Origin: Diprion similis
Lineage: Eukaryota; Arthropoda; Insecta; Hymenoptera; Diprionidae
Length of the DNA stretch: 64,000 nucleotides
Assembly (NCBI RefSeq): GCF_021155765.1
Contig: NC_060117.1
Location: 6,104,001-6,168,000 of the forward strand
Reading direction: 5' to 3'
A program made the translations under genes and the position numbers. The notes under the pieces were generated by a model, which saw nothing but the letters and a program-made list of their open reading frames with translations, was not told the DNA's origin and did no database searches. Shown piece after piece: positions 13,369 to 25,300 of the stretch (its first letter is position 1; the number at the start of each line of letters is the position of its first letter).

Positions 13369-16300
13369 TTAAATGGTTGGACATATGCCTGTAATTACTT
13401 GACCATTGGCACGTGATGGGTTCAAGGTAAGAGGTACGTTATTGATTATAACATTGTTGATGCACCCCACGTATTGCTTATGACTTTTCGAACCTCGAGC
13501 TATGGATATCCTTGGATGGCCACCAATGAAGATTGGTAGTTTCGATTGAACACCATTTACGTTTCTAGAACCAGTACCAGGCGGTGCGGATTTGTTATCG
13601 ACCGATAGAAGCACCGCATTCTTTTGTCTCGTAGCTGAAAAACACATAGAAGTTGGATACACAAAATGAAATTGAATGAAAATTAACATTGTCAGAAAAA
13701 CATGGCTAAAAGGATATCGGCATTAAATCAAGTGTCTAAAAGTGCATTCCGGAGTAAGTTACTGGAACTAAAACATTCACCATGGAACAAAGACAGAGCT
13801 GATCCAATTGCTAGTATACACGTTATCACTATATCTGATTTCGAAACGTAGCTAGTATTGGGATTGTCACTTTGCAATGCGGCATCTGCCGGGGAAAAAT
13901 CAAACTAATGCAATGAGGCCGATACCTGATCGTTGGTCGTGTTTTTTTGGGTGTGGATGGTAGGACAGGTATATCGTTGATTACTTTTCATTAATTTATG
14001 CGACACAAGTAATTTAAAGCTTCAAGAATTACGATTTGCCTTCATTAAAATTAAAAACTTAGGTTATGTGGTAATAAAATGGCGCAGACAACCGGGCTCT
14101 GGCTCCATTAGGACTTTTTACAATACCTATATATGCGTATTAATCATTAGATAATTCTTCTATTCAAAAGCGAATATCGGAAACAATCAGAATGTTTAAT
14201 TCTTCGTGGTCACACGGGGTAGAATCAACTCGCCGATCAACTTTTGGCCTAAATCCGATCAAACAGCATCATGCGGGAAGAAAAAACTTTTTTGGACCGC
14301 GCACTATATTACGCTACTATTTTTTTTCTCGAAAGTATCACAGCTAAGGAGTATCACCTCGAAATTTTAGTTAAAAGTACAAAACATTGACAAAGTTATG
14401 ATTTTCTTCAGTGAAAGTGTCCTTTTACCGTATTGACCTCTTTATGATTTTTTTTTAAACATGTTACGATTTGATTTCTTACGAACCGACTTTTCGTACG
14501 TAATCTAGAATGCTTAAAGCATGTTCCATAATTTTTTTATCCACATCGGGCTGATAGATATCTCACGATCAATTTTTCAAACTGATTGGGTTTAGAATCG
14601 ACCCAGTGTGACCACCGTGATTAAATTTGCAAGAGTTACCACAAAGGGTTAACAATCATGCTGCAATATAACAGTATGAAAGTTGCATCATGCTGTAGCT
14701 GCTAGAAATATCTACAAACTACTCGATGTAGAAGAATAAGAACAACTTACCGCGAATGCTGTGCCAATTTCCATCACATAACGAGTTGCGATTTGGCAGT
14801 TGGAACGACGTCTGGATGATTCCTCGTTTTGTTCTAACGACGAACCTCACGGTGCCATTGTCCATCTCTAGTACTATGAAGTCACGTTTACCGTGAGTTG
14901 ACAATAAATGTCCAGAAGTTGTGCGTGGTTTGATATTCATTTGTATGTCGATTACGCCACTGAACTGATGTTTATCATCTGAAAAATTTTAAATAAAACT
15001 AGTTATATTTATGCGAATAATTTTTCTGACAGTATCAGTGTAACTCAATAATCTATCGAAAAATTTCAGAGTTACCGAAAAATACAAAAACTAAAATACA
15101 TCTTGCGAATACATAAATTGACAGTTTGATGCTTTTATAGGTATTTTTAAGGCACTTACCGTCTCTATAGTAATTTGATCCATTGCCTGGATAGAAGAAC
15201 AGACCAGGTTCGACGGACTTGGAGCATGGAATAACTCCAACCTTCGTCGTTGGGTCACCTACTGGGTTTCCATTCATCATGAAACTTTTCAAACAGCCGC
15301 TGAACGTGGAATTAATTCCCTGAAACAAAAAGTAAACAAGTATTAGGTAAAATTGTTATAGCATAAATTCCTGACAATGAATTTCAAGGAGTAATATATT
15401 TTAAAAAGAAGTCGTTTACTAAGAAACGATAAATCGGAAAGTCTATCGCTCTTAAAGTAACTTACCGTGGATCTGAATATGTTATTCGATAACATGGGTT
15501 GGAAGCCCCCGACATAAAATGGTGGAACGACATCCATCATTTGAGCATCTCCCGTAGAATTCTGTCGTATTATTGGCTCATTGTCAATAGCCAACTCTCC
15601 AACATTACCTCTTCTCTTGAATACGATTGTGTGCCATTGATTATTGTTTGACTTTTTCTCACCAATCAACAAAGCAGGTCCACTGCCACAATCGAATTTA
15701 TAATGAACCTGAAAAATGATATAAGTTCGTTATGCATAGTACGAAGTTGTAATTGCTCAAGAAATAATCGAGCATAATTTTTCACAGCAAATAAAATATT
15801 CTAAAAACAAACACAATGTCTAATTACCTTGCCTTCCTTGAGGTACACAGCAATTAAGTCCTGCTTACTAAGGTCTGTGCTGTAGAATATTATACCTTCA
15901 TTCTCCACCGTTTTGAAATCAATTTGTATATTGTAATCGTTCCTGTATCTGCCACCAAGAGAGCTGTATTCAAATCTGCTGTTTGTTTTGGTACCTATCA
16001 AAGAATCGATGGTCATTCGAGAGTTTCATCGAGCACTTGTCACTTTGGTGATTATAAGAGTTTGAAAAGTTCTATAAATCCATACTTACCAAATTGCCAT
16101 CCATTATTTACATCAGGATCGTCGGCAGGATATTGTGGCAGGTGGCATTCATTACTTGTCCGTGGTGCCGCGGTTGTAATTGGTTTCGGAGTAACTACTA
16201 TTGGGATTGATGTTGTCGAAGTTACGGGACCGACTGTGAGACGGCCTTCAATATTATTGAGTCCTTCATTGTCTTCGACTGCAATGTTCACATCTGAAAA

Positions 16301-19300
16301 AAATAATCCATGTATTCAGATGTTGGGGAGGTTAACGATAAAAACCGCAAGGTATGCTGGCCATATTGTCTAATAAAAAATGACTCTGCAGGCAATTCAA
16401 TTTACTCGATCATTGATATCACGATGATAAATTCACGACTTGTAATAAATCGAACATTTACGTACGAGCAAATTAGTGACCAACTAATAATTGAAAATGC
16501 AACTATTGACTGTAGTAGAAGTTGCATTGAAAATAGGTATGAATATGTCATATCCTATAATTGATCATCATAATTTTAAAATGGTTCAAATTTCTCACCA
16601 TAGCTCGTAGAATTTCCCTCACGTGTGTATACGACTAAAACAATCACGGCAAAGAATGTTCGAAAATTTGTGTAGCTGAGCATGACTTCTTCACTCGTAG
16701 AAATTATAAGGTTACTGAATGGACACAGTGCCTTTCTCCGTTATTATCGGTTTCATTATTCTTTAAGGTCAAAGTTTCATCTTAATCTTAAGTATATAAT
16801 ATATATATATATATATACGCACACACATATGTATATATATCATTTCCACTATTGTTCATATCAGTCTAAACAAGATACAGGCGACCTGGTCATGATTGTG
16901 CGTCTAGAATGAGGGTTGAACATACCATTATCCTTCAAACAATGGAGATGCGAATTACCTATCGTATGTATAAAAAGAAACTCACCTGGACGCTTCGGAG
17001 GTTCTGGAGATTCTGTTTCTGGTTTCAGAGTCCATGTTTCGTCCGGTGGTGGTGTCTGAACAGCTGGTGGCCGTGCTGAAAAATCGAATAGAGTATACAT
17101 TTAAATCTGGTAATTATCAAGTATCAATTCTCTTTACAGAGATTAACGGCCGCACATTATTCTGATGATACAAAGAGCAAACACCACGTAGCAGATACAT
17201 TTCTCATACGTATACCGTATGTAATTGCTGAAACCTTGAATCGGACAGTCCGCGGCTTCCAATAACAATAATTAACTGATAAATTAATAAATCTGTAATA
17301 AATCAAAGCTATTTCTTCGATAGGACGATACTACAAACGCATTTAATATACTCACATGGCTGATCACCACCCTTGCATTTGCCGAGGAATGCACTCGGCC
17401 GATCCGTCGTGTTTGCATAGTTGATAATGATGCCATTCAACGTCGTGTCTCCGATGCAACCCACGAATGGTAGTGTCGATAGGCTTCCCTGTTTCCTGAC
17501 ATCGTAACCTGACGGTAATCCTCCGATGTACAAGCTACCGTAGAGAATGTGCAAAGGAGGTGGTGGTGTGTCCGTGCTATAGCTTTCGGTGTCATCAATG
17601 TCCAGTCTAAGACCGGTATCGTCATGAGTAGCCGTCACGACGTGCCATTCATTGTCATTGAATTTGATGCCATCCTTGCTGGTGCTGAGCTCTTCATCTT
17701 GGCTTCTTATAAACAGTCGGCCATCCGTCAAGGACATCATACTTATAGCCGACTGGTCATCATTCGTGGCGTAATATATGAGTCCTGATTTGGCAGAAGT
17801 TTTGAACTTGAGGTTTATTTGCAGAGAATTCGGTGCCGACGCATTATGCCATTTAACGTATCCAGGATTGCCTTCTTCGAATGAGACAAGACTCGCGAAC
17901 TGAAAGAACAACATAGATTTTTATCCAACAATGTTGGATTAATTGTTTTCTGCTTTCATTGACAATCACACGAATATTTTTTGGCCTCCAATGAAAGCGT
18001 TACACGGAATTCTTACCCTGACTGGACATCCGGACGTGACACCAAACGCTTGAGTGCTACGGCTGAGATCGACTGGAGTATCGGATATGACGACTTCGTC
18101 AATGCAACCCTCGAAGCCTTCCGTTGTAACGGATGAATAAGAATGCAGAGTAGGATGACCCCCAAAGTATATGCGTTCTTGGGACACGAAGGTCGTTGAT
18201 GCGCCCTCAACTTCACCCCGCACTTTACCAAAATTGTCGATTTCAAGAGTACCCTGTTTGTGTTGTCGCAGGGCTTCCAAAGTGTGCCAGTTTCCATCGT
18301 TAAACGTGTTCGTTGTTTCCAGAGCCGCGGTTCTTTGGCCGAGATTGTACTGGTAGAGTACACGTCCATTCTTCATTTCCAACGACAAGAAGTTTCTTCC
18401 GTTCACCATCAAGTACATCAGACCATTTTCAGCGAAAGTTTTGAATTTCAATTTTATACTGAACTTTTGAGCGTCCATAGATAATTGGGACTGCTTTATA
18501 CTGATTATTGCGTAACCGTTGCCGTCGAATCTGTACCCGGTACTTGGTTCAAAGTTGACCAGCTTGTCTCTTTCCATAGCTCCTTGCCTGTTGTTTTCTC
18601 CCCAAACGAAATTCCAGAATGACACGGGTATATCGCCGATTACCAACTCTTCCATTTCACCCTCGAACGAAGCAGAAGTAACTGCTTTTTCAGTTTGGAA
18701 TTGTGACGGATATCCTCCAACGAATAGCTTTGATTGATCCTGATCCAAGTTGAATATGGAATAGGAACCGGGAATCACTTGTTCTTTGATAAATGATTCA
18801 GCTTTGCCCTCGCCGATATCTTCCCGTATGATTAACTTTATATTTGTGCCAGTCCTGTTGGAGAAATTATTAGTTTTCCAATTAGGCATCAATTGTATGC
18901 TATATATTGAACAATAGAAGAAGTAAAATATCTCGTAAGCTCACCGTTCGATTATAACTTGCCGCCAAACATTGTCAGCGACATATTTATTACTTATAAT
19001 TTTTTCTGGTCCCGATCCAAGATCGACTACAAGCACAGGGTAGCCGTTTTCCATTAAAAGTGCCATAAAGTCGTTCTGTAGAAAAAAAAGCATTATTTCA
19101 CCTTCAATTTTCGTTTTTATCACATTCAATGCATTATAGTCATTCAAGCATTAGTGGTTCATGAGGTTGAAGTTGGTACCGTCACTTTAACTATGCTTGT
19201 TCAGGAAAATGGTTTAACCTTAGAATCATCCAAAATTCATCTAATAAATTATCACAAATAAAACATGTTCATATTTTAAAAAGCCAACTCCTTGAAAATC

Positions 19301-22300
19301 TGTCTTAAAATTGTACAAGGATTTATGCCACGATGTTTCGTTACGTTAACGTTACTAACTTCAACATGTTAGTGGTTCAATTTACCGTCTTAGAACGAGA
19401 TTGTTCGCTCTTTTGTTCATTTCCTAAGAAAAACAGGAAGCCGTTAGTCTGAGCAGTTCTGAAATATGCTGATATCTTAGTGGACGTTGCCAAGAGAGGG
19501 AGACTCTCAGGATTCTTCAGTTCCAACGTTGTATTCCTGTAGAAGGTCAGACCAATCTTGAACCTATCAGCTAATTCTCTTGCATTTGCAATACTGTGCT
19601 TGAGGTCGTCAATTTTTTGCTGCAACATCTTGCCCGTCGTCTCAATTGATCTTTGTTTGCTTCCAAGGCCGTTTATCAAATTTGTAATGTTCGGAACGAT
19701 TCTGTTCACAACATCCAATTGTTTATTCGCCTGCGATGTATCGTGAATCGAATCCTCCATATCCTTTGAAAGTTTTTTCGCATTGACAAGATCTTCCGGT
19801 AGTTTTTCGACAGTTCCTTTCATGTCATTGATCGCACGCTGTGTTACATCTTGTACTTTATCAGCCTTATCCATGAATTGCTGAGCCAACGGTGATGAAG
19901 ACTCGGGTGAAATTCCCTTGAGAACACTGTGGGAAAATTTATATTAACTTATACACACATCTATTCAAATTGCTATTCAAATCTATAATAATAATACTTT
20001 TGCTATTACAACGTAAAATTCTTATTATTAGGCACAATTTCGTGAGTCTATGACTAGTGAAATATCACTTGGAAGCGTTTTTAGGGGACACTTGTAATTA
20101 TTTAATTATTACCTCTCTATACGGTCTAGCTCTGCTGTGTTATTACGATTTTGGACATCTACAATGCTGACATCATTTTGCGCCTCAATTAAATCATCCT
20201 CAAGTGATCCCTCAGTTTGATCGAGAGCGTTTTGAGCCATATCCAACAATTCCTGTGACCTGTTTTGAGATATTAATGTTCTTCCTCCAATTCCGTGAGA
20301 CTGAAACAGTTTCATTATCGTACATACATTTACTCCTTGGCCTTGTGTAAAGGATTCCGAAGAATCTTTATGGAAATTGGCTCGATTTTTAAACCGATCA
20401 AAAGTTCTCATGGACGCAAGTCCCATAAATCAGTAGTTCTCGAGATACAATCTTCGGAAGAAAGGTGTCCAGATTTTTTGATGGGGGACTTGAAAACAAA
20501 CAGACCACTCAAAAATTTGACGATTGATTCTCAAAGATGGGCAGGAAGCTGTTATTGATTCTATATCAATGCATTGATTTCATCCATGAAGTCCCTGGTT
20601 TACTGGAAGCAGGTGCAACGTCAGATTTCGCCTGAAGAACGAGACCCTCCGGCTCTTGTGAATCGGTTGTGCAGTTATTGAGTGACATATTTGATTTCAA
20701 GTCCCCCATTATTGATTCTTGGGACTTGTGTTCATAAGAACTTTCGATGGCAAAGATATGTACTATAACATACTGAAAATCCAGCTAATTTGGCCAGCAG
20801 CCAAGTTCCATAAGGATTCTGCGAGGTCCTTTAAGGTGCTTATAAAGAAGCGTTGTACACCTCGAAAACGCGGAGAAGCAAAACTCCTATACCGCTCAAG
20901 CGATCAGAGTGAAACTTGGGCAGTTAATGCCTTATTTTGGCAAAAAGTGTAGCGTCTTTTTACTTTTTAAAAATTTGGAAAAAAAATTTACAGATTTGTT
21001 ACCACCCACAGAAATTGGCGAAATTTTCACAGTTGCACTGAATAGATCGAATTATCCGATATGGTGCCAATCGGCAGTGATGAAACACACATTTTGAGCC
21101 CAGTCTCATGAGATTTGATGGTGAAATGACGAAATGGCAGCTGATCTGGTTTTCGATTACGAAGTACACCAAAATCTCATTTTGGCGACATTTGTTACCG
21201 ACCTTTCATGCATGCCGGTAATTTTTTACCGACATGACACGCATACATTACCGGCATGCGCGTAATGTCGGTAACAAATGTCGCCAAAATGAGATTTCGG
21301 TATTCTTCGTAATCGAAAACCAGATTAGCTGCCATTTCGTCATTTCACCATCAAATCTCATGAGACTGGGCTCAAAATGTGTGTTTCATCAGCGCCGAGT
21401 GGCATCATACCGAATAGGTCGATCCATTCAGTGCAACTGTGAAAGTTTGGCCAATTTCTGAGAGTGGTAACCAATCTGTAAAATGTTTTTCCAAAATTTT
21501 GAAAAAGTCAAAAAACGCTCCACTTTTTGCCAAAATAAGGCATTAACTGCCCACGTTTCATTCTGATCGCTTGAGCGGTATAGGAGTTTTGCATCCCCGC
21601 GTTTTCGAGGTGTACAACGGGTCTTTATATGCACCTTAATTGGGAAAAATCACACCGCAGCGATAAAAGTGATCACTCACAAGTTGCGTAGCATTATTTG
21701 CAGCTTCAACAGCATCTATGGCCGCTTTGTAAGCTCCGCTAATCGTTTCTGAGATATCCTTGTAAGCAGAAGCAGCTCTCACAGCGCTTGTGTTTCGAGT
21801 ATCGGTAAGTATGCCATCCAAGTCGAGAGAATATTGGTTCAATGTTTCAGCATGTTTTGTCGCGTTCTTAACCAAGTCGAGAACCTCTACTAAAATTTGG
21901 TCATTGCCATACGTAGTTTCGTTCAATTTTGAACGAACATCCCGTTGGGTATCCTCTTCTGTAATACAGGTTAAATCCTTTATGTAAAATATTCTTCCAC
22001 TTTTCGCACAAGCCTTTACTACTTATTTGTAATGAATAAAATTATTAAACCAAATAGTATACTTACTAATTGTATTGATAAATTCAATAGCCTGGTTCAA
22101 AAATCTCGTTGCATTCTCGTTCATTTCTTTTCCAGCATTCAGATCGTCTTGGGCTTCATTGGTGGAGTTTTTTACTGTATCAAAGTTACCAGTTTCTTGG
22201 GCTATTTTATTCTCCAAGTTCAATTTCTCAGCAAGATTGGCACTTACTTGCGTCTTCTGAGTATTAATAAACATATCGTCTATCTTTTTGGTCAAGTTTA

Positions 22301-25300
22301 CTACTTTTTCATTCAAACCCATAACGACTGTACTCAAATTAGTTACGGGAATATTATTCTGTTCCATCTCTGTCAACAAAATGTTAGCACGATCTACTTG
22401 ATCGTTTGCTTTATCGCGAAAACTGCGGAACGAAACATCCTGAATTTTTTCAAGAATATCTTTGGCTTCCTTCAATGCGTTATCAACTTTTGGCCCCGTA
22501 CCCTGTTCTATATTCAACGCCAAGTTTTTCACTTCTTCTACAATCACATTCACCCGGTCTATCTCTTCAGCTGCATCTGTTTCCAACAATTTCATCTGCA
22601 CCGACGTACTCTTCGCCCCCTCTGCCCATTTCTCGCTATTATCAGATATGTATTCAACCTTGCGTCGTTGGTTTTGCACATCTTGATCAAGTTGAGATAT
22701 TTCCTCTTGCAAAGGCACGAAGTTCACTCGGCTCGGATCAAGTAGCTGCACTTGTTTGTCCAGTTGATCGACTGTATCGTTTATGAATATCAGACGGCGA
22801 TTCGTGAAATAACCTTCTGCAACGGTCTGAAAATATTTGCAAAAAAATTACACCGTCGTAACTTTTTTCTAAGATGATAAATAAGGGTTTAGAATACCTG
22901 TGGAATCATACCTAGTTGCTAAAACCTCACACGGAACACTTACCTCTAATCGACGTACCATGGATATCCATTATGGATATGTGATACTTCTATAAGACAT
23001 CCATTCTAACCGGAATGAATTATATTAGAGCTCTATTTAGAGATCCAAATGTCTGCTTGTCATGCATTTAGTAGAACTCTACTAGATATTGGCACAGATT
23101 ATTATTAGAGATTTCATGAATTTTGTGGTGAAGAAATTTAGATCTCCGATTGAGGTCCTTTCTATCCATTATGCATGTGCACCTCGATCATACAAGATCT
23201 TATAGATCTATTATATACAAAGTTCTGCTAAATATCCACATAGATCTTCATTAGAGACGTCATGAATTTTGAAGGAAGAAATTGATACATTTAATCGACG
23301 TTATTTTTATATCATCTACTCCCGTTTGTTCTACCCTAAACAAAAGACCCAAAGTCTAGGCAATATATATAGACTACTACGTACTCAAGGACAACCAAGT
23401 ACATAAATATCGGATGAAATACGGATTAAGTGAAAGATCAGAATTGATGGGACCTTATGTAATTTTCAGCTCTCTTCTATAGCGAGAGAAGCGAGCGACC
23501 ATTGTCCACCTGGTGGTTGTTTATGGTACCTCTATTTATATGCATGGATATTCGTAGACATTAGGGTGTTTCAAAAAAAATGCGTTTTTTTTTTTTTTTT
23601 CTTATGGTTTTTTGTAGAGCGTGAAATTTCCTACAAATCTCTTTTTTCAGATTGTTGTTACGATAAACCGTTCCAAAGTAATAAAAATTCAAAAATAAAA
23701 AAAAAAGTTTCCCGTGTTATTTAAATAGGAAATAAAGAAATGGATAGAGGTAAACCTTACTATTGATATTAAGAGCTCATACTGGTGCCAAAATTTTTGG
23801 TTTTAGGTATACTATCAATTTTTGGACACCGTAAGAAAAAAGAAAATTCGTCTTTTGATGAAACACATCACTGGCTTTAATATGACTGTAGATATTGTCG
23901 ATTTCTGTACATGTCCATTAAATATCCACCATGGATATGGGTCTTTTATGGAGATCAAGATCCTGTATGGAACTCTAATAGATGGAGTGTTCCGTGTGGT
24001 ACAGATTTCAATTACTATATAAGCTTGATCAACTTTCTAATGCATATATCAGTGGTAAAAAATATGTGTATCTTACTTTGAATTCTTGAACAATAGGAGT
24101 CAATTGTTCAGCAAGACGATCGGAGTCATCGAGGAGATCGTGAGCGCAAGAATCACATTGGAAGCATCCTTCTTGCTCAATAAGTACCCAACGGGCCGGA
24201 CATTGATCACACTTATCCCCTATCACTCCTGGAAGACACTTGCAGTGACCAGTTTCGGCATCGCAAGATGCGCCGATGGAATATTCCGTATTACATTCGC
24301 ACGCTGGAAGTAAATTTGTTCCTTAATTGAAATTTCATGAAATCAAACTTGCGATATGTTAATTTAAAAAAATTCTGACAAGTATGTACGAGTAGGACTC
24401 GCGTCCTGTAATAAACTATTTTCGGACTTTTTATTTAACTTGTGATATGGGATACCTTGCATCTCTCCAAATTTCATGATTCTAGATCAACGGGAAGTTC
24501 CTATAGGATTTGATTGGATCAAAGTATGTGATATTAGGGTGGCACAAAAAACCCAACTATTTTTTTTTTTTTTCACTCTCGTGTGACAAAATGTTAGTTT
24601 TTGATGTTTTAAGAGCCCATTCCAAAGGACAGCTCAAAAAAAAATTATAAGAGGTCGCTCCAAATTTTTTTAAATGTCAAATATCGGAAAAAAATTAAAT
24701 TAAAAAAGTTATATATTCAGTATTTTGTTTGATTTTTAATTCATGTCGTGGTGTATTGTTATCGATTAATTTCTTACTAAATTGAAGAAAAAAAATGTAT
24801 GAAATTTTAATGTGAATATTAAAAGGTCGCTCGAAAAGATGTAAAGAAATGCACCAAAAATTGAAAAAAAATTATGAGCGGCCTTTCAAAATTCAAATTT
24901 TGAACTGAAACTTTCGGAAACTTATTTTTTTTTTGTCTATAAAATTATACCGTAACGAGGAAAAAAATATTTAAAAAAAAATCGATTTTTGACGATTACT
25001 GACCTTTAAAAAAATGTGGGGCGACCTCTTAAATTTTTTTTTTTTCAACTGTCCTTCGGAGTGGACTCTTAAAACACAAAAAACTAACATTTTGTCACAC
25101 GAAACTCAAAACAAAAAAAAAAAAAAAAAAAAAATAGTTGGTTCTTTTGCGCCACCCTAATGTGACATAAATGACCCTATCTTTAGATTTCATTGACTTA
25201 GAAGCTTGAATTTTATACACTTGCAAGGTACCATAGATCTTAGTATTTCATATCAATTTCATTTTCTTATCTCTAACAGTTCCAGAGAAAAAGGCTCTTG

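Larger units (their letters stand above)
13369..19075 (-). other. LanA: LanA C-terminal laminin G-like domains LG1-LG5
   Basis: Exons from 19075 to 13369 encode five LG modules, the main integrin and dystroglycan binding part. Each shows the signs of the fold: an FxGxI or LxFKT strand, NDGNWHT/NEWHVV/DGNWHSI, a YIGG or YFGGHP strand and a closing GC(I/L) ([32 protein letters not shown]). LG1-2 lie in 19075-18017, LG3 in 17899-17356, LG4 in 15994-15160 and LG5 in 14978-13369. Exons 17075-16986 and 16293-16090 encode the Pro/Thr-rich linker between LG3 and LG4. The stop codon is at 13369-13371. Confidence 0.93.
19386..24303 (-). other. LanA: LanA coiled-coil region (domains II/I)
   Basis: Exon 24303-24077 finishes the last LE repeat and exons 22826-22067, 21958-21681, 20300-20113 and most of 19926-19386 code for about 560 residues of heptad-rich, Cys-poor helix (many L/I/V with D/E/K/N/Q, for example [20 protein letters not shown]). 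In laminins this stretch winds with the beta and gamma chains to form the long arm. The C-terminal end of 19926-19386 already enters LG1 ([19 protein letters not shown]). Two introns hold inserted fold-backs, at 22928-24000 and 20831-21639. Confidence 0.9.

Noticed and set aside
22032-22745. 237-codon plus-strand open frame
   Set aside because: It is antisense to the LanA coiled-coil exon 22826-22067, whose phases and family match are clear; the frame has no family similarity.
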